Assembly (NCBI GenBank): GCA_021827525.1
Contig: JAKAVJ010000004.1
Coordinates: forward strand, 1 to 36,501
DNA length: 36,501 nucleotides
Source: Microcaldota archaeon
Lineage (GTDB): Archaea > Micrarchaeota > Micrarchaeia > Micrarchaeales > Micrarchaeaceae
Direction of reading: 5' to 3'
In this document: positions 9,454 through 18,975 of the stretch, one piece after another
Layout of the letters: every line of letters begins with the position of its first letter
Position numbering within the stretch: position 1 is the stretch's first letter
Made by a program: the position numbers and the translations under genes
The notes under the pieces: model-generated
What the model saw: only the letters and a program-made list of their open reading frames with translations
What the model was told of the DNA's origin: nothing
Databases searched by the model: none

Positions 9454-9583
9454 ATATCTGGTTCAATATTGTTCACTCAATAATTTTAAGCTTTGTCAAA
9501 ATATCCCCAAATACTGTACATAAAAGTATTGGAGCGCAAGGCATAATAAAACTGCATATGATAAACAGCTGTCGTAATCAATA

Positions 9584-10591
9584 ATGCATTGCGAATGCTT
9601 CATGATTCATATACCGGTGTTAGCGATGGCAGACCAATCCGCGAAGAATATAAAGGACAAGATGCTGAAGCAAGGAGTCAAGGACATAAGGATAAAGAAG
9701 GGCATGAAAGTAGAAGAGCTCATAGAATCGATGTCGAAGATGGGCGGCTTCTCTGGCCAGAACATGGTAAACGGCATAGAAATAATAGGCAGCATGCTCA
9801 AGGACAAAGGTTCGTTCAACTTTCTCTCGTTCCCCGCTGACATAGTCGCTACAGGCCTGCGCGGTGTTCTTGCCGGGATGGTAAAGCACTTCGACGCCAT
9901 AATAACTACGTGCGGCACATTGGACCACGACATAGCGCGCGCGTTCAAGGGCAAGTACAGTGTTGGGGCTTTCGAGGCCGACGATGCTCGTTTGCACCAG
10001 CTCGGCATATACAGGCTCGGCAACGTATTCATAGAGAACAAGGAGTACGGACTCAAGCTCGAGGATTCATTCAACGAGATAATGGGCAAGATATACAGCG
10101 CCAAGGGGCATAAGACGGAGTACAGCCCTACTGAGCTTCTAAGCGAATTCGGCAAGTACATGACAGATGAAAATTCGATACTGCGCCAGGCTTACCTGCA
10201 CAAGGTCCCAGTGTTCGTACCCGGCATAGTGGACGGCGCCTTCGGCACGCAGCTTGCAATCTTCTCGCAGGATCACGATTTCAAGATGAACCTGCTAAAG
10301 GACGAGCTTCTTCTTAGTGACATATCATTCGATCACAAGGTTACCGGCGCCCTGATGATGGGAGGAGGGATAAGCAAGCACCATGTAATATGGTGGAACC
10401 AATTCAAAGGCGGCCTTGATTATGCCGTATACATAACGACAGCGACGCAGTTCGACGGCAGCCTGTCAGGGGCAAGGCTTACGGAAGCGGTCTCATGGGG
10501 CAAGATAAAGGAGAAGGCGAAATACGTGACGATTGACGGCGATGTCACTATAATACTGCCTGTGATGGCTGCAGCATTGGGTCTTTCGTGA
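9584..10591 (+). CDS. dys: Deoxyhypusine synthase (internal ATG at 9626 possible)
   Basis: GMVKHFDAIITTCGTLDHDIARAF, LHKVPVFVPGIVDGAFGTQL, GGGISKHHVIWWNQFKGGLDYAVYITTATQFDGSLSGA. Confidence 0.95.
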   Translation: MHCECFMIHIPVLAMADQSAKNIKDKMLKQGVKDIRIKKGMKVEELIESMSKMGGFSGQNMVNGIEIIGSMLKDKGSFNFLSFPADIVATGLRGVLAGMVKHFDAIITTCGTLDHDIARAFKGKYSVGAFEADDARLHQLGIYRLGNVFIENKEYGLKLEDSFNEIMGKIYSAKGHKTEYSPTELLSEFGKYMTDENSILRQAYLHKVPVFVPGIVDGAFGTQLAIFSQDHDFKMNLLKDELLLSDISFDHKVTGALMMGGGISKHHVIWWNQFKGGLDYAVYITTATQFDGSLSGARLTEAVSWGKIKEKAKYVTIDGDVTIILPVMAAALGLS

Positions 10592-10598
10592 CGATCGT

Positions 10599-11855
10599 CT
10601 ATCCACTGAATTCTAGGGTGTCTCCTATCTTGGGCGCGTAGGCATCGAACCCTTCGCCGCGCAGCTCTTCGGCTAGCTGCTTGGTCCTCTCTGCATCGCC
10701 GTGCACGCATACAACCGCATTGGGCGAGCTTTCGCGCACGAACCTGTGGAGGTCGGAGTTGCCCGCATGCGCCGAGAAATCGTATACGCTGACTGGCGTG
10801 CTTATCCTGAGCTTCTTCTTGTCTATAGTGACTATCCCTGTATCGACGAGGTTCCTGCCGTTGGTGCCTTCGACCTGGTATCCTGTTATGAATATCTTCG
10901 AGTAGTTGTTGAGCCTAGTCAGATAGCTTAACACAGGCCCTCCGTTCAGCATGCCTGCAGTTGTGAGCACTACTGATGGGCTGTTAAATACCTCTTTCCT
11001 CGCCCTGACATCGTCTATCCAATTCGCTGTCCTGATACCTTCGGAAAGCAGTTCGGGGTGGCTTATGAAGTCCTTGTGCTTTGCTACTATCTTCGTCGCC
11101 GCTCTGCACATGCCGTCCACATATGTGATATCTGCGAGGCCGTTCTTGTAGAGTATTGACAGCAATTCTTGGCTCCTGCCAACCGCAAAAGATGGTATTA
11201 GTGCAGTTCCGCCATCGTCAAGCACGCTCCTTATCTCTTCTACAAAGCGTTTTATCAAAGCATCTCTGTCCGGATGCTCTTTTGACTCGTATGTTGACTC
11301 CATTATGAGAAGGTCGCTCTTTACTATCTCTGCGCCGTCGTGCAGGGTTTGCGGGCCGAGCTTGAAGTCACCTGTATACACCACTCTTTTGTAGTCCTTT
11401 GCCTTGCTCCTCTCGAGTAGCGTTATCGCGCTGCCGCATATGTGTCCCGCATCGAACAGTTCAATGTCGTAGTCGCCGAATGCAAATCTCTTATGGTATC
11501 TCGACGGTACGTACTTGTTGTTGAACATATTGACCTGCCTCTTGTAATAGCCTAAATTGGTGTGCTGCTTCTTCGCTACATTTATTGCATCGTCAAGCAG
11601 CAGTGTGGAAAGCTCAAGCGTAGGTTCAGTACCGAACGCAGGCACATGCATGCTCTCATATAGTGCTGGAGCATATCCACTATGGTCGAGGTGGGCATGG
11701 CTGAGCACCAGCGCGTCTATCTTCGGCATTCCTACGGGATACTCGTTCTTGTGGTCTATCTTTATGCCGTAGTCGAACATCACCGATCTATCATCCTTCA
11801 TCAGTATGGAGGACCTTCCGACTTCCCTGGCTCCTCCAAAGAATTTAAGCTGCAT
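10599..11855 (-). CDS. Beta-CASP metallo-beta-lactamase ribonuclease (CPSF-like, no KH domains)
   Basis: SHAHLDHSGYAPAL, GHICGSA, YTGDFKLG, ESTYESKEHPDRD, FAVGRSQELL, DFSAHAGNSDLHRFV, CVHGD. Confidence 0.92.
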   Translation of the reverse strand: MQLKFFGGAREVGRSSILMKDDRSVMFDYGIKIDHKNEYPVGMPKIDALVLSHAHLDHSGYAPALYESMHVPAFGTEPTLELSTLLLDDAINVAKKQHTNLGYYKRQVNMFNNKYVPSRYHKRFAFGDYDIELFDAGHICGSAITLLERSKAKDYKRVVYTGDFKLGPQTLHDGAEIVKSDLLIMESTYESKEHPDRDALIKRFVEEIRSVLDDGGTALIPSFAVGRSQELLSILYKNGLADITYVDGMCRAATKIVAKHKDFISHPELLSEGIRTANWIDDVRARKEVFNSPSVVLTTAGMLNGGPVLSYLTRLNNYSKIFITGYQVEGTNGRNLVDTGIVTIDKKKLRISTPVSVYDFSAHAGNSDLHRFVRESSPNAVVCVHGDAERTKQLAEELRGEGFDAYAPKIGDTLEFSG

Positions 11856-11970
11856 ATATTTTCCTCTGTGCGCAAAAAGAGATCATCTTATTATTGCATA
11901 TGTCCCATAATAAGTTTTTTTGACAATATATATAAACATTCTTATCGATATCACTTTATGCGGTGCTTGC

Positions 11971-12744
11971 ATGGCTGACGAACCAAATTTCATAGACCTT
12001 TTTGCATTGACAAAGATAACCCCGCAGACGGTGGTGGAGAAATTCGGCACATCGATAAACTCGTCGTTTTTCGATGCATCAAACATACTTGGAGGCCTCA
12101 AGATAAAGGGGCTGATAGATTTTACCACGGTGTTCGGTGGCCAGAACTCGATTGCGATAACAGACCTAGGGCACAAGCTCCTTGATGAGGCAACGGCAAA
12201 GGTGAACCTTCCGCTGGACCATCTGGACATAGCGATACTCGTGCAGCTCTCTGGAGGCAAGAGGTCCCTCAACGACCTGACAAACACGTTAAACATCATG
12301 CCAAAGGACCTTTCGATGCACCTCTATAAGATGATGCAGCAGGGATTCCTTTCTGCAGAATTCAGAAACGGGGTACTTAACCTCATGCTGTCTGAAAAGG
12401 GTTTCATGCAGGCCAAGGCCGGTCTTCCTACGGCGCAGCCGCAGCCAGCTCCTCAGCCAGTCGGACCGCAGGGACTGCAGCAGGCAGGCATCCAGAACCA
12501 GCCGACAATGCCACAGCAGGCGCAGCCGGTCCATGCAGCGCCCCAGCAAAATATCCAATATGCCGCTGCGCAGCCGCCACCTGCCGAAGCAACTGCGATG
12601 CAGCAGCAACCGCAAGGCAACGTGGAAGAGATGGCGCAGCAGCTGCAGCAGTCAAAGAAAAGCCGCAAGGGCATCACTGCTGTCGTGGTAATCATAATAG
12701 TGATTATAGCAGTGCTGCTGCTTTACATGTTAAAGCTCATATAA
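11971..12744 (+). CDS. Winged-helix-like protein with Gln/Pro/Ala-rich linker and C-terminal TM anchor
   Basis: ATG at 11971 preferred. Two HTH/wHTH-like N-terminal segments, then a PQPAPQPVGPQGLQQA...QQLQQ linker and terminal KKSRKGITAVVVIIIVIIAVLLLYMLKLI. Confidence 0.65.
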   Translation: MADEPNFIDLFALTKITPQTVVEKFGTSINSSFFDASNILGGLKIKGLIDFTTVFGGQNSIAITDLGHKLLDEATAKVNLPLDHLDIAILVQLSGGKRSLNDLTNTLNIMPKDLSMHLYKMMQQGFLSAEFRNGVLNLMLSEKGFMQAKAGLPTAQPQPAPQPVGPQGLQQAGIQNQPTMPQQAQPVHAAPQQNIQYAAAQPPPAEATAMQQQPQGNVEEMAQQLQQSKKSRKGITAVVVIIIVIIAVLLLYMLKLI

Positions 12745-12763
12745 GAGCACACATAGGGATTGA

Positions 12764-13381
12764 ATGGCGGGATTGGTAGAATATATGGAAGCCTACAGGC
12801 TAATGAAAAAATACGGGATAAAGACAGTGCAGAGCGCGTATGTTTCGAGCGCGGCGCAGGCAATCAAGTTTGCAGCAGGCGAGCCAATAGTGCTCAAGGC
12901 GATATCAGGCAAGGCGCTGCACAAGACAAAGAGCGGCCTTGTAGAGCTGAACCTCACAGGGGACAGCCAGATATCGGCAGCTTTCACACACCTGACGAAG
13001 GCTGCAGAAAAGTACAAGCCGTATAAGATACTCGCGCAGCACATGGTGCCCCAAGGAATAGAAGTGATAATGGGCGGAAGGGAGGACGCGCAGTTCGGCA
13101 AGCTGATACTGTTCGGCTTAGGCGGAATATACGTGGAGACATTCAAGGATGTGTCTATAAGGGTGTGCCCGATAAGGAAGACCGATGCCCAGTCAATGCT
13201 TGACGACCTCAAGTCAAAGAGCATAATAGCTAAGGATGCGAAGAGCGCTTCGATGCTCGAAGAGCTTCTGATGAAAGTATCAAGGATGCTCGTAGAGAAC
13301 GACATCAAGGAGTTGGACCTGAACCCGCTGATACTGCATGACGGCACATACGATGCCGTGGACCTGAGAATCCTGAAATAG
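12764..13381 (+). CDS. acdB: Acetyl-CoA synthetase (ADP-forming) beta subunit, ATP-grasp
   Basis: ATP-grasp_5 type; GIEVIMGGREDAQFGKLILFGLGGIYVETFKDVSIRVCPI and IKELDLNPLIL. Next to the alpha subunit. Confidence 0.93.
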   Translation: MAGLVEYMEAYRLMKKYGIKTVQSAYVSSAAQAIKFAAGEPIVLKAISGKALHKTKSGLVELNLTGDSQISAAFTHLTKAAEKYKPYKILAQHMVPQGIEVIMGGREDAQFGKLILFGLGGIYVETFKDVSIRVCPIRKTDAQSMLDDLKSKSIIAKDAKSASMLEELLMKVSRMLVENDIKELDLNPLILHDGTYDAVDLRILK

Positions 13382-13389
13382 GTGATTTA

Positions 13390-14799
13390 TTGGACAAGAA
13401 GAACGAATCTTACAAGGTAAAAAGCTTCGAGTACATGATGCACCCGAAGAGCGTTGCGATAATAGGCGCGTCGAACAACCCTGACAAGGTCGGCCACGTG
13501 ATACTGCAGAACTACCTCGATGTCGGCTATTCCGGGAAGCTCTACCCAATAAACATAAATGCTAACGGCAGCATAATGGGGCTCAGGTCATACAAGAGCG
13601 TCCTGGATGTCAAGAGCGACATAGACCTTGCCGTGGTAGCTATACCTGCGCAGCTCGTGCCCAAGGCACTAGAAGAATGCGGCAGGGCGAAGGTAAAGAC
13701 CACGATAATAGTAAGCGGCGGGTTCGCTGAGGTCGGTGAAGTCGATCTGCAGGATAAGCTCCTAGAGATAGCAAAAAGGTACAAGTTCACCATATTGGGC
13801 CCCAACTGCCTTGGAGTAATGGATCCAAAGTCGCGCGTCGATACGCTGTTCTTGCCTACATATAAGATAGACAGACCCAGGATAGGCGGAGTGAGCTTTG
13901 CGTCGCAGAGTGGCGCAGTCGGCAGCTCTGTACTCGACATGATAGCGCACGAGGGATTTGGCCTATCAAAATTCATATCATACGGCAATGCGATTGACCT
14001 GGATGAAGTGGATATACTAGACTATCTAGCGAAGGACAAGGAAACAAAGGTCATAGTGTTCTATATGGAAGGCGTGAAGCGCGGCAAGGATTTCATAGAG
14101 GTTGCAAAGAGGGCCACGCTGGAGAAGCCAGTCATAGTGATAAAGGGAGGCACTACGGAAGCCGGCGCAACGGCTGCGCATTCGCACACCGCATCGCTTG
14201 CCGGCAACTATGAAGCCTACGAGGCCGTGTTCAAGCAGTTCGGCATAATCAAGGCCGAGAGCCTGGACGACCTGCTGAACTTCTCTAAGATATTTGACAC
14301 GCAGCCGCTTGCCAAGGGCAACCGCGTCGCGATAATAACCAACGGAGGAGGCACAGGCGTGCTGGCAACGGATTCCCTATACAACAACAACCTGGTCCTG
14401 CCGCAGCTTTCGAAGGACTCAAGCACCAAGCTGCGTGCAGCGATGCCTCCTATAGTAAACATACGCCTGCCGCTGGATATGGCCGGAGACGCTGACGACA
14501 AGAGGTTCAACGTAGCCCTCGATGTGATAGGCAACGACCCCAACGTAGATGCTATAATGGCTATAGTGCTTTTCCAGACGCCAGGAGCGGACTCGAGGGT
14601 GGCGGCGAGCATAATGCACCACGGCGCCACGATAAACAAGCCCATAGTGGTGGTCAGCCCCGGAGGCAACTATACGCAGGCGCATGTGAATATGATGGAG
14701 AGCTCCGGCATACCTGTATATACGTCGCCAGAGAGTGCTGCAAGGGCGCTCGATGCGCTGGTTAAATATTCCAGATACAAGCTTGCAAGGGGTAGATGA
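13390..14799 (+). CDS. acdA: Acetyl-CoA synthetase (ADP-forming) alpha subunit
   Basis: TTG start with GGTGAT SD at 13381-13386. CoA-binding KSVAIIGASNNPDKVGHVI; AHSHTASLAGNYEAYEAVFKQFGII contains the phospho-His region. Confidence 0.93.
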   Translation: MDKKNESYKVKSFEYMMHPKSVAIIGASNNPDKVGHVILQNYLDVGYSGKLYPININANGSIMGLRSYKSVLDVKSDIDLAVVAIPAQLVPKALEECGRAKVKTTIIVSGGFAEVGEVDLQDKLLEIAKRYKFTILGPNCLGVMDPKSRVDTLFLPTYKIDRPRIGGVSFASQSGAVGSSVLDMIAHEGFGLSKFISYGNAIDLDEVDILDYLAKDKETKVIVFYMEGVKRGKDFIEVAKRATLEKPVIVIKGGTTEAGATAAHSHTASLAGNYEAYEAVFKQFGIIKAESLDDLLNFSKIFDTQPLAKGNRVAIITNGGGTGVLATDSLYNNNLVLPQLSKDSSTKLRAAMPPIVNIRLPLDMAGDADDKRFNVALDVIGNDPNVDAIMAIVLFQTPGADSRVAASIMHHGATINKPIVVVSPGGNYTQAHVNMMESSGIPVYTSPESAARALDALVKYSRYKLARGR

Positions 14800-14800
14800 A

Positions 14801-16129
14801 ATGGTAAAGATAGGAGACAGGACTAGACGCGTAATCGCCAGGGACAAGAAGGTATTCCTGACAACCACAAGAGAGGTTTATCCATTTGTTGCTGATCACG
14901 GAAACGGCGATTTCGTTTACGACTTCGAAGGCAACAAGTTCCTCGATTTCTCCAGCTTCATATCGGTGTACAACCTAGGCGTCAATGGCACTCCCGAGAT
15001 CAGGAAGGCCGTCATAGAGCAGGCAGGCAAGCTGATGCATTCGGCGTTCACCGATTATTATGCCGAGCTTCCTGTCGAGTTCGCTGAGAACCTGTTGAAG
15101 CTAATGCCTTCGGGCTTCGGGAAGATGTTCCTCTCCAACTCCGGGACCGAAGCGAACGAAGCAGCGATAAAATTCTCAAAGCTCTTCACGGATAGGCAAT
15201 ACTTGATGGCTTTCTACAATGCTTTCCACGGAAGGAGCACAGGATCGCTTGCACTGACCGCGTCGAAGACCGTGCAGCGCGAGCATTTCGGCCCGTTTTC
15301 AGATACCGTCCATGTGCCATATGCCTACTGCTACCGCTGCCCGCTGAAGCAGACATACCCTGATTGCGGATTTGCATGCATAGATTACATAAAGAAATAT
15401 CCGCTGAGCAAGGAGGTATCCGGTAAGGAAATCGCCGCATTTGTCTTCGAGCCGATACAGGGCGAAGGAGGGTATGTGGTGCCGCCCATGGACTACTTCA
15501 AGGAGATAAAGAAGCTCGCGGACGACTACGGCATGCTGCTCATAGACGACGAGGTGCAGGCCGGCTATATGCGCACTGGCAAGTTCCTCGCACTCGACAA
15601 CTTCGGCATAAAAGCCGACATATACACGATGGCGAAGGCTGTTGGAGGGGGCATGCCGCTAGGCGTTACAGTTACGAGCACATCGCTTGGCGACATACCG
15701 TCTGGCAGCCACGCCACGACATTCGGCGGCAACCTGGTATCGATAGCGGCAGCTAATGCTTCGATAAAGTACATACTCAGCAACAAGCAGAAGATCAGCA
15801 GGGAAGTAGTGCAGAAAGGCGCGCTCATGATGAAGAGGCTCGTGCAGATGAAGGAGGATTACGAGATAATAGGCGATGTCAGGGGCATAGGGCTGATGAT
15901 TGGCGTAGAGCTCGTAAAGGACAAAAAGTCAAAGGTGCCTGCGGTCAAGGAACGCGAAGGCATACTGAACAACCTGTTCCAGAGCGGAATGCTGGTTCTC
16001 CCTGCCGGCGAGTCATCCATACGCCTTATACCTCCATTGACGATAAGCTACGAGAACCTGGAGAAAGGCATGGACCTGTTCGAAAGCGCGATCGCGAAAG
16101 CATCAAAGCGGAACGGCATGCCGCGCTGA
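14801..16129 (+). CDS. Class-III aminotransferase (GABA/ornithine/acetylornithine type)
   Basis: FSNSGTEANEAAIKF-like motif, FHGRSTGSLALTASK, FEPIQGEGGYVVPP, LLIDDEVQAGYMRTGKF, HATTFGGN. ATG at 14801 preferred. Confidence 0.9.
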   Translation: MVKIGDRTRRVIARDKKVFLTTTREVYPFVADHGNGDFVYDFEGNKFLDFSSFISVYNLGVNGTPEIRKAVIEQAGKLMHSAFTDYYAELPVEFAENLLKLMPSGFGKMFLSNSGTEANEAAIKFSKLFTDRQYLMAFYNAFHGRSTGSLALTASKTVQREHFGPFSDTVHVPYAYCYRCPLKQTYPDCGFACIDYIKKYPLSKEVSGKEIAAFVFEPIQGEGGYVVPPMDYFKEIKKLADDYGMLLIDDEVQAGYMRTGKFLALDNFGIKADIYTMAKAVGGGMPLGVTVTSTSLGDIPSGSHATTFGGNLVSIAAANASIKYILSNKQKISREVVQKGALMMKRLVQMKEDYEIIGDVRGIGLMIGVELVKDKKSKVPAVKEREGILNNLFQSGMLVLPAGESSIRLIPPLTISYENLEKGMDLFESAIAKASKRNGMPR

Positions 16130-16149
16130 ATGCGTCAACGGCAGGTCAG

Positions 16150-17043
16150 CTAGGCATCGATACTCTGCCTCTTCATAAGCGACCTTAGTATTAGGGACGT
16201 GTGGCCCGCCTCTGTTAGCCTCCTGTATGAATATGCAACCCAATCCGGGCCGAAAGGCACGTAGATATTCATGTCTTCGCCTGACCCAGCCAATCTCACC
16301 GCCTCCCTGTTCATTATGCCTTTCAGCATGCCCAGCATCGCCCGCTTTTTGCTCCTTTTCTCAAGGCGCATCGCTTTGCTTATCATGTTCATGTCATGTG
16401 TTGCAATCATGAAAGCGCTTGCATGCCCGAAAAGGTAGTCCATCATGCTGCTATAGTGCTTTGTGACCTCGGCACGCGACTGGAACGCTATATCGCGCGG
16501 TTCGGTGTATGCGCCTTTCACCAGCCTTATAATGCCTCCGTCCCCGACGATCCGCTTCTCATCATCCATGCTCCTCCTGAGGTACGATTGTATGCATATG
16601 CCCGTATTGCCATATTTGATTGAGCGCCTGTAGAGCTCTATAGTACTGTCCACGGTATCGTGCTCCTCCATGTCCAGCCATACGAATATCCCATTCTTCT
16701 TGGCAGCCCTTGTGATTTTCAGGTAGTTGCGTTCCAATTCCTTCTCGCTCACGAGCAGGCCTAGCTGCGACGGCTTTACAGAGAGCGAAGCGCTGAGCCT
16801 CATTCCTGAGATACTGTTAATCAGGTACATATAGTTGGATACGGTGCTGTCTATCTTTGCCTTGGACCTGTAGGCTTCGCCCAAATTGTTCAGGATAGCC
16901 TTTATGCCCCTGCTGTTGAAAGCCTTTGCATCTTTGAGCGCGTCGTCCGCACGCGTGCCTGCAATCCATCTGCCTGCGACAAGTCTTGCCGCAGCCCTGC
17001 TCAGCATGCTATCCAATCTCTCACAATGTAGTATCAGAGACAA
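16150..17043 (-). CDS. putA: Proline dehydrogenase
   Basis: LSVKPSQLGL, FVWLDMEEHDTVDSTIELYRR, GNTGICIQSYLRRS, IRLVKGAYTEP, IATHDMNMI, NIYVPFGPDWVAYSYRRLTE. Confidence 0.88.
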   Translation of the reverse strand: MSLILHCERLDSMLSRAAARLVAGRWIAGTRADDALKDAKAFNSRGIKAILNNLGEAYRSKAKIDSTVSNYMYLINSISGMRLSASLSVKPSQLGLLVSEKELERNYLKITRAAKKNGIFVWLDMEEHDTVDSTIELYRRSIKYGNTGICIQSYLRRSMDDEKRIVGDGGIIRLVKGAYTEPRDIAFQSRAEVTKHYSSMMDYLFGHASAFMIATHDMNMISKAMRLEKRSKKRAMLGMLKGIMNREAVRLAGSGEDMNIYVPFGPDWVAYSYRRLTEAGHTSLILRSLMKRQSIDA

Positions 17044-17068
17044 GGAATAATACCTTTTCTAAAAAGCG

Positions 17069-17674
17069 TTAGATGCTGAAAAGGGCATGGGAGAGAATAG
17101 GCAGGTAGAATACTATAAGATATGTCAGCGGCAGAGATACAAGGAAGGCGAGTGCGACCTGCCTGATTGTATGGTGGTGGAGCATTATCCTGGAGTAACC
17201 CACAAAAGCAGCGATTATGAGCGTAATTGCAAAAGGCACAGCGCCCAGCACGTACAGTATCGCGATGCTCGGCCCGCTTATATCCCACACATGTATACTG
17301 ACCTTGTCAAAAAAGGTATTAATCAGGAAAGCCGCTATGGCATTGATGAAGTATGCGAGCATAAGCGTGCTTATTATGTACGGGGCTCCAAGCGCCCTAA
17401 GCACCAGAAACCCTATCAGGAATGAGGTCATGCTCACATAGAATATCGAATCCCTCTTCCTCCTCTGTGTGACAAATATATCGGTACCCGCTTTCCTTAT
17501 GTACGCAGCGGTGTATGCAATCTCCACGACTGCAGCGAACAGTATTGACACGGCGAGTTCGGCAATTGTCATGCCCTTTACGTATGCGAACAGCACGATG
17601 AAGAAGTAGAGAGGCGATACTTGCGGCACCATTATTAGCGATACAAACCTATAGACTTTTGTGAAAGTTGCCAT
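17069..17674 (-). CDS. PAP2-like integral membrane protein
   Basis: Five or six hydrophobic segments; KVSIHVWDISGPSIAIL and YSRIMLHHHTIRQVALAF resemble archaeal PAP2-family membrane proteins. Confidence 0.5.
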   Translation of the reverse strand: MATFTKVYRFVSLIMVPQVSPLYFFIVLFAYVKGMTIAELAVSILFAAVVEIAYTAAYIRKAGTDIFVTQRRKRDSIFYVSMTSFLIGFLVLRALGAPYIISTLMLAYFINAIAAFLINTFFDKVSIHVWDISGPSIAILYVLGAVPFAITLIIAAFVGYSRIMLHHHTIRQVALAFLVSLPLTYLIVFYLPILSHALFSI

Positions 17675-17689
17675 CGCAATGTCCCGCCT

Positions 17690-18157
17690 TCACTTATTGC
17701 CTTGTTCGGCAATGAGCGCATTCACGTGGTCGAGCAGCTCAGTGACGAAAGTTTTTGCCTTTTCACCATTTTCCTTCGTGTGTGCCGGCCAGTAAAACAC
17801 TACCTCATTTCCGAGGGTATTCGGCGTTACAGGCAATAAGGAATAACGGCCGTCGAGCATCTGCTTGAAATTAATGTTTGCATATGCTTCGGAGAATTTT
17901 GCTGGAGCAACGCCAAATGCCCGTGTAAACCTGCTTTTGTTAAGGAACCCAACGAACTCCAGCGCTTCGCCTTCGTCGCTGGCAATGCGCTCCAAATCAT
18001 TTGAGAGCCTCCTTAGTATCTGTGCTCTTTTATCTCCTGTAGGCGTAGTGCTCCGCAACAGCGGTGCAAGCTTCTTCTGCATCTTTATGCAATCAAAGAC
18101 TGTGGAAATACTTGCTTCCTGCATTTCAGCTTTCTGTCCAGTTTCCATGTTACACAC
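17690..18157 (-). CDS. Hypothetical protein, 155 aa
   Basis: Long ORF in tandem with the next minus-strand gene (18 bp gap); no family recognised. Confidence 0.6.
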   Translation of the reverse strand: MCNMETGQKAEMQEASISTVFDCIKMQKKLAPLLRSTTPTGDKRAQILRRLSNDLERIASDEGEALEFVGFLNKSRFTRAFGVAPAKFSEAYANINFKQMLDGRYSLLPVTPNTLGNEVVFYWPAHTKENGEKAKTFVTELLDHVNALIAEQGNK

Positions 18158-18175
18158 CTAAACATCATTACCTAT

Positions 18176-18868
18176 TCATACGGTCCTCTTTTTCAACGGC
18201 AGATTAAGGGCAGTGAGTGTTTTGGTAAGTATCTCCTTGTACGTGTCTATATAACCTGCTGTGAGCCCCAGCTCCTTCTCGAGCCTGTCTAGTTCTACGA
18301 GTGCGATATTCAATAGCACACTGCGTGTATCAACCTCCTTCTCATCTCTCCTGCCCATCCTAATGATATAAGGGCTGTCCTTCACGCTTTTCAGGGAACC
18401 GATGGCTGCTCTCCGAAGGTCCATTTGCTCATCATACCGCTTGTCGGGTGTAAGCCCAGAAAGGGCAATGATGTACCTTTGCGCCTTGTCCTTATACAGA
18501 GCGCTCGAGTCTGCCTTCGAATAGGTATGCACAAGATTCAGTGTTGCAGACAGCTCTTTATATAAAGCGAATAGCTCATAATAGTTCCTCGATATATAAG
18601 ACAGCTCATTGTTGACCCTATCAACCAATAGCTCGGTATCCTTGGGCACATCCTTAAAGAGCACCTCAAAGCGGATTCCTGCCCTAGACAGTACGGCCTT
18701 TATGTCTTCAGGCTTATCGCCAGCCTCGAATCGCCGCGTATATTCATCAAGAAGCATATTGCGAAACATGTTGAGTGCTGAATCTACTGCCACCGCTTCG
18801 ATCGGGTCATGGTTCTTCATATTCCCAATCCCTGCGGATTTGTGTTCGGATCTTGCCATAATGGTCAT
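18176..18868 (-). CDS. Hypothetical helical protein, 230 aa
   Basis: Long ORF with charged, helical composition; no family recognised. Start may be internal (MKNHDP...). Confidence 0.6.
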   Translation of the reverse strand: MTIMARSEHKSAGIGNMKNHDPIEAVAVDSALNMFRNMLLDEYTRRFEAGDKPEDIKAVLSRAGIRFEVLFKDVPKDTELLVDRVNNELSYISRNYYELFALYKELSATLNLVHTYSKADSSALYKDKAQRYIIALSGLTPDKRYDEQMDLRRAAIGSLKSVKDSPYIIRMGRRDEKEVDTRSVLLNIALVELDRLEKELGLTAGYIDTYKEILTKTLTALNLPLKKRTV

Positions 18869-18891
18869 CTACGATCTGAAAAGCACATATA

Positions 18892-18919
18892 TACCTATAT
18901 TTCCAAATATTTATAGGTA
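18892..18919. promoter_or_regulatory. Inverted repeat in divergent promoter region
   Basis: TACCTATA - 12 nt - TATAGGTA (perfect 8-bp arms) around AT-rich TATA-like sequence, between 18868(-) and 18976(+). Confidence 0.5.
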
Positions 18920-18975
18920 AGCGATAAAGCCCATGTCACATGTGAATCCATCGGATGCTGCCCAGGGCGATAATA

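Noticed and set aside
8738-9523. Plus-strand 261-aa ORF opposite ftsZ
   Set aside because: Shadow ORF of ftsZ; low-complexity Ser/Ala/Val composition typical of antisense frames.
12428-12660. Gln/Pro/Ala-rich segment as a tandem DNA repeat
   Set aside because: Compositional low complexity in the protein; no regular DNA repeat unit could be defined.
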